Shown here one piece after another: positions 9,628 to 18,566 of a DNA stretch of 64,000 nt. The DNA is from Salipiger marinus. Its GTDB lineage: Bacteria; Pseudomonadota; Alphaproteobacteria; Rhodobacterales; Rhodobacteraceae. The notes beneath the pieces were generated by a model that had not been told where the DNA came from, did not search any database, and saw only the letters and a program-made list of their open reading frames with translations. The stretch covers positions 1 to 64,000 of the forward strand of contig NZ_FNEJ01000025.1 in assembly GCF_900100085.1 (NCBI RefSeq), given 5' to 3'. How positions within the stretch are numbered: the stretch's first letter is position 1; every line of letters begins with the position of its first letter. The position numbers and the translations under genes are program-made.

Positions 9628-9659
9628 GCCGCGCCTGTTCCTTTCGCGCAAGGCGGCGC

Positions 9660-10139
9660 TCAGGCCGCCGGAAGATCCCGCACAAGGACGGAGGCCCGGC
9701 GCAGCAGATCCTGCAGATCCGGCTCGTCCACCGCCGCCGCCGCCTCGTCAGGGCTCATCCAGCGTCGTTCACGCTGCCCCACCTCGGGGTAGCTGTCCTG
9801 CAGCCCCGCCACCTCGAAGGCGAAGACATGCACATCCGTGTCCAGCGGCAGCCCTCCGTCCAGCCGTTTGGCATAGCGGTAGCAGCCGATCTTGTGCCCG
9901 CGCGGGCTGACGGGCGTCACCCCCGCCTCTTCCCACGCCTCTTCCAGCGCGGCGCCAGCCGCATCCAGTCCCGCCTTCGGCCAGCCCTTCGGCAGCACCC
10001 AGCGCCGCGTCTCGCGCGAGGTGACGACAAGGATCTGCAGACCGGATCCGGCATGACGGTAACATAGCGCGGCCACCTGACATTGCGGCGGGCGCGAGAA
10101 GAGCAGTCCGATATATTTTTTCCACAGGGTGCGCAACAT
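9660..10139 (-). CDS. Nudix hydrolase
   Basis: This 159-residue protein has a Nudix fold. The Nudix box is visible as GLDAAGAALEEAWEEAGV, with the metal-binding Glu residues of the REUXEEXGU core (here LEEAWEEAG, with Leu replacing the family Arg). Nearby RRWVLPKGWPK fits the diphosphoinositol/NTP pyrophosphohydrolase branch seen in many alphaproteobacteria. The start is set at ATG 10139 (MLRTLW), because the GTG seven codons upstream adds no conserved sequence. The substrate is not predictable from sequence. It is divergent from the M29 peptidase gene. Confidence 0.85.
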   Translation of the reverse strand: MLRTLWKKYIGLLFSRPPQCQVAALCYRHAGSGLQILVVTSRETRRWVLPKGWPKAGLDAAGAALEEAWEEAGVTPVSPRGHKIGCYRYAKRLDGGLPLDTDVHVFAFEVAGLQDSYPEVGQRERRWMSPDEAAAAVDEPDLQDLLRRASVLVRDLPAA

Positions 10140-10235
10140 GGCGCGGAGGGATACACCCACAAGATTACCGACTCAATCTGTTTGCTCTCGAATAATTTGG
10201 CGCCGTGCCGCGAATGTGATGGAACCCGCCCCTGC

Positions 10236-10241
10236 TTGACT
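10236..10241 (+). promoter_or_regulatory. possible -35 element ahead of the M29 peptidase
   Basis: TTGACT lies 54 bases before the peptidase ATG, in the 155-base divergent region. TTGAC is the best-conserved promoter element in this bacterial group, but the -10 region that would follow is poor, so confidence is low. The rest of the region (10170-10200) is locally AT-rich. Confidence 0.25.
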
Positions 10242-10294
10242 GTCGCGGCCCCCTGCCCCAGCTTTCCGGCATCACAGAAGGCAGGAGACCCCGC

Positions 10295-11533
10295 ATGACC
10301 CGCAGCCCCATCGACCCCGATCTGATCGACCGCCTTGCCGAGGTGGCGGTGCGCACCGGGGTCAACCTGCAGCCCGGACAGGAACTGGTGCTGACCGCCC
10401 CCGTCTCGGCCCTGCCGCTGGTCCGCGCCGTCAGCCGCGCCGCCTATCGCGCCGGGGCCTCGCTGGTCACGCCGCTGATCGCCGATCCCGAGGTGGCGCT
10501 GGCCCGCTACCGCCACGCCCCCGACAACAGCTTCGAGGTGGCGCCGGACTGGCTCTATTCCGGCATGGCCGAGGCCTTTGGCCGCGGCGCCGCCCGCATG
10601 GCCATCGTGGGCGAGGATCCGATGCTGCTGGCCGAGGCTGATCCGTCGAAAGTGTCGCGCGCGGGCAAGGCCAATTCCCGCGCCTACAAGCCCGCCATGG
10701 AAAAGATCACCAATTTCGACATCAACTGGTCGATCTGCGCATGGCCCGGCGAGGCATGGGCCGCCCGCATGTTCCCCGACCTGCCGCTGGATCAGGCGCA
10801 GGCGAAGCTGGCCGAGGCGATCTTTGCCGCCTCCCGCGTCAGCGGCGCCGATCCGGTCGCGGCATGGGCCGATCACAACGCCACGCTGCGCACCCGCACC
10901 GACTGGCTCAACGGCCAGCGCTTCGCAGCACTGCATTTCCGCAGCCCCGGCACCGACCTGACCGTGGGGCTGGCTGACGATCACGAATGGCATGGCGGCG
11001 CCAGCACCGCGCAGAACGGCGTAACCTGCAATCCCAACATCCCCACCGAAGAGGTGTTCACCACCCCCCATGCGCAGCGCGTCGAGGGCACGGTGCGGTC
11101 GACCAAGCCGCTGTCGCATCAGGGCAGCCTGATCGACGGCATCGAGGTGCGGTTCGAGGCGGGCCGCATCGTCGAGGCCAAGGCGACCAAGGGCGAAGAC
11201 GTGCTGCGCGAACTCCTTGCCACCGATGACGGCGCCGCCCGTCTGGGCGAGGTGGCGCTGGTGCCGCACAGCTCGCCGATCTCGCAGTCGGGGCTGCTGT
11301 TCTACAACACGCTTTTTGACGAAAACGCCGCCTGCCACATCGCGCTGGGGCAGTGCTATTCCAAATGCTTCCTCGATGGCGCCGACCTTACCCCCGAACA
11401 GATCGCGCAGCAGGGCGGCAACAGTTCGATGATCCATGTGGACTGGATGATCGGCGGGGCCGAGACGGATATCGACGGCCTCACCGCCGACGGAACCCGC
11501 GTGCCGGTCTTCCGTCAGGGTGAATGGGCCTGA
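10295..11533 (+). CDS. M29 family aminopeptidase
   Basis: This 412-residue metallo-aminopeptidase belongs to family M29 (AmpS, aminopeptidase T) and removes N-terminal amino acids in the cytoplasm using a pair of metal ions. The conserved ligand segments are present: NIPTEEVFTTPH, SHQGSLI, GEVALVP, FYNTLFDENAACHIALG and MIHVDWMIG, carrying the Glu, His, Tyr and Asp ligands typical of the family. Length matches the usual 410 residues. AGGAG lies before the ATG. Its 3' end overlaps the 3' end of the convergent udgX gene by 19 bases, so there is no space for a separate terminator. Confidence 0.92.
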   Translation: MTRSPIDPDLIDRLAEVAVRTGVNLQPGQELVLTAPVSALPLVRAVSRAAYRAGASLVTPLIADPEVALARYRHAPDNSFEVAPDWLYSGMAEAFGRGAARMAIVGEDPMLLAEADPSKVSRAGKANSRAYKPAMEKITNFDINWSICAWPGEAWAARMFPDLPLDQAQAKLAEAIFAASRVSGADPVAAWADHNATLRTRTDWLNGQRFAALHFRSPGTDLTVGLADDHEWHGGASTAQNGVTCNPNIPTEEVFTTPHAQRVEGTVRSTKPLSHQGSLIDGIEVRFEAGRIVEAKATKGEDVLRELLATDDGAARLGEVALVPHSSPISQSGLLFYNTLFDENAACHIALGQCYSKCFLDGADLTPEQIAQQGGNSSMIHVDWMIGGAETDIDGLTADGTRVPVFRQGEWA

Positions 11534-12951
11534 TCCAGAAAATCCGCGGCGCGGGCAAGATCGGCGGTGAACTCCGCCCTTGCCCGCGCGGCGGCAGCCT
11601 CATCGGGCAGCCGCAGCAGATAGGACGGGTGCAGGGTCAGCAGCACGGCGCCGCCATCCTCCGCCCGTTCCACCGTGCCGCGCCGCTGCAGCAGCCGCTC
11701 GCCTGAGCCGGTCAGCGCCAGCGCCGCCGTGGCGCCCATGGCCAGCGTCAGTCTGGGCTGCACCCAAGAGCGTTCCAGCCCCAGCCACCATTTGCAGGCC
11801 ATCACCTCGCCCGCGCCGGGGCGCTGGTGCAGCCGCCGCTTGCCGCGTGGCGCGAACTTGAAATGCTTGACGGCATTGGTGACATAGGCGCGGCCCCGGT
11901 CCAGCCCCGCCTCTGCCGCGCAGGCGTCGAACATCTGCCCCGCCGGTCCCACAAAGGGACGGCCCGCCAGATCCTCGGCATCGCCCGGCTGTTCACCCAC
12001 CACCATCAGCGCGGCAGGGCGCGGCCCTTCGCCCGCGACACCCTGCGTGGCGCAGCCGCCAAGCGGACAGCGCGTGCAGGCATCCAGATGCGCCTTGAAA
12101 CTGGCGGGCGTCACATCCTGCGGCAGGCTGTGATCCGGCAGCCGCGCCTGCACCGCCTGCACGCGCGGCGGCGGCAGGGTCGGCAGCTTCGCCCGCATCT
12201 CTTCGGCCCGCGCCGGGGCGGTGCGGATCAGCTCGGGGATCAGCCGCGCCTCGGGCAGGTTCTTCCAGTATTTGCGCGGCATTTCCGAGGTCATGGCGCT
12301 GACCATCAGCCGCGCCGGGTTGAAGATATGCGCATAATAGGTGCGCCACAGCTCTTCGCCGGCATCCTCGGGCAAGGGCGCGGGATCGCGAGTCTCCTCC
12401 ACCTCCAGCACGCCATTCACGAAGCGCGCGGTATGCAGCGGCGTGGCGATCACCCAGTCCATATCGCCAAAACGCTTGGCAAAAAACGGCACGGCGGCTT
12501 CGGTGATGGGATGCTCCGGCTCGAACCACGCGGCAAAGGCGCGGCGATTTGCCCCTTCGGGCGTCACCTCGCGAAAGCGGACAAAGGCGTGCATCTTGTG
12601 AATGTCGCGCCGCACCGCCTTTTCCTGCGCCAGCAGCTTGGCCATGGCGCGGTCAGACCGGTCGCCCCAGCGCAGCCGCCCCTGCGACAGCCGCAGCACC
12701 AGATCATAGGCGCGGGCAAAGCGTTCGGGGTCGGAATGATGCAGGGCGGTTTCCATGCTGGCGATGGCGGCGCGCGGCAGGCGCAGATCGGTGGCGGGCC
12801 CGCGCGGCGCCTCCTCTGCGGCAAACAGATCCGCCGCGTCCTCCCCCACCTGCCACAGCACCGCCTCGGACGGAATGCCCGCGCGGGCCAGCCTGCGCGC
12901 CTCCTGCCGCCACGCCGCGACACTGCCCAGCACCGGCAGGCAGATCCGCAT
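11515..12951 (-). CDS. udgX: DUF4130-UdgX fusion, uracil-DNA glycosylase superfamily
   Basis: This 478-residue protein joins two domains often encoded beside SPL-like radical SAM proteins. Residues 1 to about 260 match the TIGR03915/DUF4130 DNA-metabolism family (HKMHAFVRFREV, FFAKRFGDMDW, YWKNLPEA). The rest is a UdgX uracil-DNA glycosylase domain: Cys-rich cluster RCPLGGCATQG for the iron-sulfur site, active-site GEQPGDAEDLAG, the R-loop KRRLHQRP and LHPSYLLR. In the mycobacterial UdgX the His of the R-loop forms a covalent bond to the abasic sugar after uracil excision; here it is His375. The start ATG overlaps the upstream radical SAM stop by one base (TGATG), so the two are coupled and share the LexA-type box at 14184-14198. 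Confidence 0.9.
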   Translation of the reverse strand: MRICLPVLGSVAAWRQEARRLARAGIPSEAVLWQVGEDAADLFAAEEAPRGPATDLRLPRAAIASMETALHHSDPERFARAYDLVLRLSQGRLRWGDRSDRAMAKLLAQEKAVRRDIHKMHAFVRFREVTPEGANRRAFAAWFEPEHPITEAAVPFFAKRFGDMDWVIATPLHTARFVNGVLEVEETRDPAPLPEDAGEELWRTYYAHIFNPARLMVSAMTSEMPRKYWKNLPEARLIPELIRTAPARAEEMRAKLPTLPPPRVQAVQARLPDHSLPQDVTPASFKAHLDACTRCPLGGCATQGVAGEGPRPAALMVVGEQPGDAEDLAGRPFVGPAGQMFDACAAEAGLDRGRAYVTNAVKHFKFAPRGKRRLHQRPGAGEVMACKWWLGLERSWVQPRLTLAMGATAALALTGSGERLLQRRGTVERAEDGGAVLLTLHPSYLLRLPDEAAAARARAEFTADLARAADFLDQAHSP

Positions 12952-14180
12952 CAGAACAGGCTCAGCTGTTTGGGGGGCGGCGCAAAGCGCGCGCGCAGAC
13001 CGGCATCGTCAAGCATACCGCGCGGGCTCCAGCCCGGCAGGCTGATGAAGGGGCGCGCATGTTTCAGCACGCAGCCCAAGGGCAGCAGATCCTCATAGCG
13101 CAGCGTCCGGTGCCGCCGCGCCGCCAGCATCCGGTCCACCGACCGCGTGCCAAATCCCGGCACCCGCAGCAGCATCTCGCGGCTGGCGCGGTTCACCTCC
13201 ACCGGGAACTGGTCGCGATGCGCCAGCGCCCAGGCCAGTTTGGGATCCACCTCCAGATCCAGCATCCCCGAAGGCGGCGCGATCTCGGCGGCCTGAAAGC
13301 CGTAAAACCGCATCAGCCAGTCCGCCTGATAAAGCCGATGTTCCCGCATCAGCGGCGGCTTGATCAGCGGCAGCGCCTTTGACGCGTCGGGAATGGGCGA
13401 AAACGCCGAATAATAGACCCGCCCCAGCTTGTAAGAAGCATAAAGCGTGCTGGCCGACTGCAGGATCTGTGCGTCCTTCGCCGCATCCGCGCCCACGATC
13501 ATCTGCGTCGACTGACCGGCGGGGGCAAAGCGCGGCGGGCGCTTGCCGCGAAAGCTCGCCTCCCGCCCGGCCTCGCGCCGCTGCCGCACGTCGCCCATGG
13601 CGGCGCGGATGCGCTGCGCCGATTTTTCCGGCGCGAACTGCGACAGCGCCTGTTCGGTGGGCAGCTCCACATTGATCGACAGACGGTCGGCCCATAGCCC
13701 CGCCTCCTCGATCAGTTCGGGGGCGGCATCGGGGATGGTCTTCAGATGGATGTAGCCCCGGAAATTCTCGCGCTGGCGCAGGGTGCGGGCGATGCGCACC
13801 ATCTCCGTCATCGTGTCATCGGGCGACCGGATGATGCCGGAGGACAGGAACAGCCCTTCGATATAGTTGCGGCGGTAGAATTCGATGGTCAGCTTGACCA
13901 CCTCCTCCACCGAAAACCGCGCCCGCTCCACCCGGCTCGACACCCGGTTCACGCAATAGGCGCAGTCATAGATGCAGAAATTGGTCATCAGGATCTTCAG
14001 CAGGCTGATGCAGCGCCCGTCCGGCGCATAGGCATGACAGATGCCGCTGCCCCCCGAGGATCCCAGCCCCGAGCCATCGCGCGACCCGCGCTTTTCGCCG
14101 CCCGACGACGCGCAGGAGGCATCGTATTTTGCGGCATCCGCCAGAATCGCCAATTTTTCCGTCAGTGTGCGCTGTACCAT
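12951..14180 (-). CDS. putative DNA modification/repair radical SAM protein (UdgX-linked)
   Basis: This 409-residue protein belongs to the TIGR03916 family of SPL-related radical SAM proteins linked to UDG. The cluster-binding motif is C69-x3-C73-x2-C76 (CIYDCAYC), spaced as in radical SAM enzymes. A helix-hairpin-helix segment follows near residue 340 (RVPGFGTRSVDRML), fitting DNA binding. Spore photoproduct lyase relatives repair pyrimidine dimers, but the substrate of this family is not established. ATG at 14180 is chosen because AGGA lies eight bases upstream; the ATG at 14189 sits inside the LexA-type box and lacks a site. It is first in a two-gene operon with the UdgX fusion. Confidence 0.88.
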   Translation of the reverse strand: MVQRTLTEKLAILADAAKYDASCASSGGEKRGSRDGSGLGSSGGSGICHAYAPDGRCISLLKILMTNFCIYDCAYCVNRVSSRVERARFSVEEVVKLTIEFYRRNYIEGLFLSSGIIRSPDDTMTEMVRIARTLRQRENFRGYIHLKTIPDAAPELIEEAGLWADRLSINVELPTEQALSQFAPEKSAQRIRAAMGDVRQRREAGREASFRGKRPPRFAPAGQSTQMIVGADAAKDAQILQSASTLYASYKLGRVYYSAFSPIPDASKALPLIKPPLMREHRLYQADWLMRFYGFQAAEIAPPSGMLDLEVDPKLAWALAHRDQFPVEVNRASREMLLRVPGFGTRSVDRMLAARRHRTLRYEDLLPLGCVLKHARPFISLPGWSPRGMLDDAGLRARFAPPPKQLSLF

Positions 14181-14183
14181 AAA

Positions 14184-14198
14184 GTTCATCCTACGTTC
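14184..14198. promoter_or_regulatory. LexA (SOS) box upstream of the radical SAM-udgX operon
   Basis: GTTC-N7-GTTC is exact (GTTC at 14184-14187, ATCCTAC, GTTC at 14195-14198). On the coding strand this reads GAAC-N7-GAAC and covers the ribosome binding site of the radical SAM gene. GTTC-N7-GTTC is the known LexA operator of Rhodobacter and other alphaproteobacteria. Placement at the start of a DNA-repair operon makes chance unlikely. It would place the operon under DNA-damage control and also sits in the divergent region shared with treZ. Confidence 0.75.
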
Positions 14199-14299
14199 AC
14201 GATTTGGGCGGAACAAGCACCCTTCATTCACGGCTGCGTCAGACGGAACCCCGCGCGGGTCCACCGCGTTGGCTCTGACATCCCGGACGGAGGACAGAC

Positions 14300-16039
14300 G
14301 TGCCCCAGACCCAGACCGCGACCCCGGCCCATCCCCGCTGGGGCGCCATCCCCACCCGCGCAGGCCTCTGGCATTTCGGGATCTGGGCTCCCACCGTCTC
14401 CGACATCGCGCTGCATCTGGACGGGCGAACCCACCCCATGACCCGGGTGGACGGCTGGGCGCTGGCCGAATGCCCCGCAGAGCCGGGCATGGACTACGGC
14501 TTCGTGCTGGACGGCACGCTGCGCCCCGATCCCGCCACCCGGCTGCAGGCGGGCGACGTGCACGGCCCCTCCCGCCTGCCCGACCTGATGACCCCGCACC
14601 CCGCATGGTCCGGCAGGCCATGGGACGAGGCGGTGATCTACGAACTGCATGTCGGCAGCTTCACCCGCGACGGCACCTATGCCGCCGCCGCCCGCGACCT
14701 GCCGCGTCTGGCGAAACTGGGGATCACCGCGATCGAGCTGATGCCGCTGTCGCAGTTCGAGGGCAATCGCGGCTGGGGCTATGACGGCGTGCTGATCCGC
14801 GCGCCGCATCCCGCCTATGGCCCACCCGAGGATCTGCGCCGCCTCATCGCCGCAGCCCATGATCACGGCATCATGGTGCTGCTTGATCTGGTGATGAACC
14901 ATTTCGGGCCTTCGGGAAATTACCTGCACGGCTATTGCCCCGAGTTTTTCGACGAGGCCCGCCATACCCCTTGGGGCGCCGCCATCGATTTCCACAAGCC
15001 GCAGGTGCGGCGGTTCTTTCTGGACAGCGCGCAGGGCTGGCTTAGCGATTACGGCTTCGACGGGCTGCGGCTGGATGCGGTCCACCAGATCGCGGGCATG
15101 GGGGGGCGGCAGTTCCTGCGCGAACTGGCCGAACAGCTGCGCGGCCTTGACCGACCGGTGCATCTGGTGACCGAGGATGAACGCAACCTGCCCGACCTGC
15201 GCGAGGCGGGATATGACGCCGAATGGAACGACGACTGGCATCACGCGATCCACTGCGCGCTGACCGGGGAATCGCAGGGCTATTACGAACCCTTCGCCGC
15301 TGATCCCTTGGGCGATCTGGCCCATGCCATGCGGCACGGGCAGATCGACGAGGGCCAGCCCCGCCCCGGCTCGCGTCCGCCGCGCGGCGCCCCGGCCCGG
15401 CACCTGCCCCCCACCGCCTTCGTCAATTCCAACCAGACCCATGACCAGATCGGCAACCGCGCGCTTGGCGACCGGCTGAGCACGCTCGCCCCCGCCGAAG
15501 CGCTGCCGGTGATCCATGCGCTGCTGCTCTGCCTGCCGCAGATCCCCATGCTGTTCATGGGCGAGGAAACCGGATCCACCGCGCCCTTCCAGTTCTTCTG
15601 CGATTTCACCGGCGATCTGGCCCGCGCCACGCGCGAGGGGCGGGAACGCGAACTGTCCGAAATCGGCATCCCCAAGGATGACATCCCCGATCCCAACGAT
15701 CCCGACATCCTCGCGCAGTGCTACCCCTTCGGTCAGGATCCGGCGCGCGAGGACCGCTTTGCCACACTCACCGAGCAGGCGCTGCGCCTGCGCAGGGACC
15801 GCATCGTGCCGCTGCTGAAATCCGGCCTTGTCGCCGCGCCGGAGGTGACGCGGGACGGCCACGCCCTCAGCGCCGCATGGCGGTTCGACGCGGGCACGCT
15901 GCGCATCGGCCTGCGCCTGACCCCGAAAGGCGCCACAGCCGAAGCCGCGCCCTTTCCGCAGCCCCTGCCCGAGGCCGACCTCACCCTTGGCGATCCCGAA
16001 CGGGACGCCTATGCCCTTGCCGTAAGGATCGACACATGA
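14300..16039 (+). CDS. treZ: malto-oligosyltrehalose trehalohydrolase
   Basis: This 579-residue GH13 enzyme releases trehalose from the end of maltooligosyl-trehalose. An N-terminal beta-sandwich (HFGIWAPTVSDIALHLDG) precedes the catalytic barrel with VIYELHVGSF, LVMNHFGPSGNYL, DGLRLDAVHQI (nucleophile Asp), LVTEDERN (acid Glu) and VNSNQTHDQIGNRA (third Asp). Length matches the family. The start is GTG at 14300, with GGAGG about seven bases upstream. It is the first gene of treZ-treY-glgC-glgX, and its TGA overlaps the treY ATG by four bases. Confidence 0.94.
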   Translation: MPQTQTATPAHPRWGAIPTRAGLWHFGIWAPTVSDIALHLDGRTHPMTRVDGWALAECPAEPGMDYGFVLDGTLRPDPATRLQAGDVHGPSRLPDLMTPHPAWSGRPWDEAVIYELHVGSFTRDGTYAAAARDLPRLAKLGITAIELMPLSQFEGNRGWGYDGVLIRAPHPAYGPPEDLRRLIAAAHDHGIMVLLDLVMNHFGPSGNYLHGYCPEFFDEARHTPWGAAIDFHKPQVRRFFLDSAQGWLSDYGFDGLRLDAVHQIAGMGGRQFLRELAEQLRGLDRPVHLVTEDERNLPDLREAGYDAEWNDDWHHAIHCALTGESQGYYEPFAADPLGDLAHAMRHGQIDEGQPRPGSRPPRGAPARHLPPTAFVNSNQTHDQIGNRALGDRLSTLAPAEALPVIHALLLCLPQIPMLFMGEETGSTAPFQFFCDFTGDLARATREGRERELSEIGIPKDDIPDPNDPDILAQCYPFGQDPAREDRFATLTEQALRLRRDRIVPLLKSGLVAAPEVTRDGHALSAAWRFDAGTLRIGLRLTPKGATAEAAPFPQPLPEADLTLGDPERDAYALAVRIDT

Positions 16040-18393
16040 CCAGCCTTGATGCCGGCCTCTCCGCCGAGGCCCTGCGCACCGATGCCGTGGCCGCCGGAAC
16101 CATGCGCCCGCTCAGCACCACCTACCGCGTGCAGCTGCGCTGCGGCACGGATTTTGACGGGCTGATCCCGCATCTGCCCTATCTGGCGGAGCTTGGCATC
16201 TCGCACCTCTATCTCTCGCCGATCTTCACCGCCACCGCCGGATCGACCCATGGCTATGACGTGACCGATCCCAGCCAGATCGACCCCGCGCTTGGCGGGA
16301 TGGAAGGATTTTCGCGGCTCGCCGCCTCTGCCGCCGCCGAAGGTCTGGGCATCATTCTGGACATCGTGCCCAACCACACCGCGTTTTCGCTGGAAAACCC
16401 GTGGCTGCGCGACCTGCTGCGCCACGGTCAGGACTCGGCCTATGCCCGGCATTTTGACATCGACTGGTCCCGCCGCCTTGCCCTGCCCTTCCTGCCCGAC
16501 CCGTTCGAGGACATGCTGGATCGCGGCGCCTTCTCGCTTGCCGAAGAGGACGGACAGCCGGTGTTCCGCGCCGATCTGGGCGGCGGTGCGTCGCTGTCGG
16601 TGCCGCTGGCGCCCGGCGGGCTGCCCTCGGATCCCGGGCCGGACGCGCTGCGCGCGCTGCATGACACGCAGGTCTGGCAGCTGCGCCACTGGCAGACCGA
16701 ACGCGACAGCGTGACCCACCGCCGCTTCTTCAACGTCACCAGCCTGATCGGCATGCGGGTCGAGGAAGAAGACGTCTTCCACGACACGCATGAACTGATC
16801 CTGCGGCTGGTCTCCGAAGGGCTGGTGCAGGGCCTGCGCATCGACCATATCGACGGGCTCGCCGATCCGGTCGCCTATCTGCACCGGCTGCGGCAGGCGG
16901 TCGGCCCCGATGTGCCGGTCTGGGTGGAAAAGATCCTCACCGGATCCGAACCGCTGCCGGTCTGCTGGCCGGTGCAGGGCACCACCGGATACGAGGCGGC
17001 GCGCCAGATCCTGCGCCTGCTGACCCCCGCCGAAGGTCTGGCGCGGCTGGATGGCACATGGCGCGACGCCACCGGCTTTCAGGGCGATTTTGCCGCCACC
17101 GTGGCCGAGGCCAAGGACGAGGTGGTGGTCAACGAACTCGCCGCCGAACTGCACCAGATGATCGCGCTGGCGCAGGCCTATGCCGCCACCCGCCGCGCCG
17201 CCCCCGGCCCGGAATCGCTGCGCGAGGCGGTGCTGGCGCTGCTGCGCACCTTCCCCCGCTACCGCGCCTACAAGGTCGATGACAGCTCTGGCGTGGCGGG
17301 CGACCGCCGCCTGCTGGATCAGGTCATCGCCCAAGCGGCGGAAACCCCGCGCGACCCCGGCACCGTGCATCTGCTCGGAGAGGCGCTTTGTGATCCCGAC
17401 ACGCCGGAGGCGCAGGATTTCGCCCGTCGCTTCCATCAGGTCACCGGCGCGCTGGTGGCCAAAAGTCAGGAAGACACCGCGTTCTTCCGCTACAACCGTT
17501 GTCTGGCCACCAACGAGGTGGGGGCGGAACCCGACCATGCCACGCTGACCCCCGAGGCCATGTCGGACTGGCTGGCCGACCGGCAGGCGCGCTGGCCGCA
17601 TGCGCTGACCCTGACCTCCTCGCATGACACCAAACGGTCAGAGGATGCGCGGACCCGGCTTCTGGCCGCCGCACAGGCGCCGCAGGATTTTGCCGCCCTC
17701 TGGGCCGAAACGGAGCCGCATTTCCCCGAGGAGATGCGCCGCAACGATGGCTGGTATCTGCTGCAATCGGCACTGGCGATCTGGGAAGACGGACGCGACG
17801 ATCTGGCCGACCGTCTCGCCGATCACATGATCAAGGCGCTGCGCGAGGGCAAGGTCATCACCACATGGCAGCATCCCGACGAGGAGGCCGAAGCCGTGGT
17901 GCTGGAGGCCGCCCGCGCGCTGGTGGCCCGCTGGCAGGCCGATCTGCCCGACCCCGCCGCCCGGCTGATCGCCCGCGCGGGCCCGCTGTCGCTGATCCAG
18001 CTCGCGCTGAAGATGGTGATGCCCGGCGTGCCCGACATCTATCAGGGCACCGAACTGCCCAGCTACGCGCTGACCGATCCCGACAACCGGCAGCCGGTGG
18101 ATTTTGCCGCCCTCGCCGATGCCCCCTCCGCCCCCGGCCTCGCAGGGCAGAAGGCCCGGCTGACCCGCAGGCTGGTGCAGCTGCGCGCCGAACACCCCGA
18201 TTTCTTCGACGCGGCCGAGGTGCGGCTCAGCGCGCAGGACGGCGGGCTGCTGGAACTGTCGCGGCGGGACGGGGCGCGGCATCTGACCCTGCGCTTCCAC
18301 CCCGAAGGCGGCGGCCCCGGCCCTGTGCTGCCCGGTCATGACCTGCTGCCGGGGGGCGCGGACTGGCCGCTGCGTATGTCCTGTGACATCTGA
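16036..18393 (+). CDS. treY: malto-oligosyltrehalose synthase
   Basis: This 785-residue GH13 enzyme isomerises the reducing-end alpha-1,4 bond of maltodextrin to the alpha-1,1 bond of trehalose. Motifs in order are TYRVQLRCGTDFDG, HLYLSPIFTATAGSTHGYD, IVPNHTAF, GLRIDHIDGLADP (nucleophile Asp), VWVEKIL (acid Glu), TSSHDTKRSEDART and MPGVPDIYQGTELPS. The size fits TreY (about 700-860). It is translationally coupled to treZ. Together with the GlgX-type debranching enzyme downstream it forms the TreX-TreY-TreZ route, which makes trehalose from glycogen or maltodextrin, typically against osmotic or desiccation stress. Confidence 0.94.
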   Translation: MTSLDAGLSAEALRTDAVAAGTMRPLSTTYRVQLRCGTDFDGLIPHLPYLAELGISHLYLSPIFTATAGSTHGYDVTDPSQIDPALGGMEGFSRLAASAAAEGLGIILDIVPNHTAFSLENPWLRDLLRHGQDSAYARHFDIDWSRRLALPFLPDPFEDMLDRGAFSLAEEDGQPVFRADLGGGASLSVPLAPGGLPSDPGPDALRALHDTQVWQLRHWQTERDSVTHRRFFNVTSLIGMRVEEEDVFHDTHELILRLVSEGLVQGLRIDHIDGLADPVAYLHRLRQAVGPDVPVWVEKILTGSEPLPVCWPVQGTTGYEAARQILRLLTPAEGLARLDGTWRDATGFQGDFAATVAEAKDEVVVNELAAELHQMIALAQAYAATRRAAPGPESLREAVLALLRTFPRYRAYKVDDSSGVAGDRRLLDQVIAQAAETPRDPGTVHLLGEALCDPDTPEAQDFARRFHQVTGALVAKSQEDTAFFRYNRCLATNEVGAEPDHATLTPEAMSDWLADRQARWPHALTLTSSHDTKRSEDARTRLLAAAQAPQDFAALWAETEPHFPEEMRRNDGWYLLQSALAIWEDGRDDLADRLADHMIKALREGKVITTWQHPDEEAEAVVLEAARALVARWQADLPDPAARLIARAGPLSLIQLALKMVMPGVPDIYQGTELPSYALTDPDNRQPVDFAALADAPSAPGLAGQKARLTRRLVQLRAEHPDFFDAAEVRLSAQDGGLLELSRRDGARHLTLRFHPEGGGPGPVLPGHDLLPGGADWPLRMSCDI

Positions 18394-18506
18394 TTTCCGC
18401 AGAGTCACAATTGCGCCGCCCTCCCGGGAACCAATGGCAGGCTGTCCTGTTTAGGTTTCGTGCGGTGGGCCTCCCGCCGCGACAAGTTCCTAACAAACTG
18501 ACAGCG

Positions 18507-18521
18507 CCGCGCCTTGCGCGG
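18507..18521 (+). other. leader hairpin before glgC
   Basis: CCGCGC-CTT-GCGCGG forms a perfect six-base stem 45 bases before the glgC start, inside the 173-base gap after treY. It could be a weak transcript processing or attenuation element. I see no convincing promoter in the gap. Confidence 0.3.
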
Positions 18522-18566
18522 TGGCCATGGGATCCGTCGGTCCCGTGCCTGCGGGGAAATGCACTG

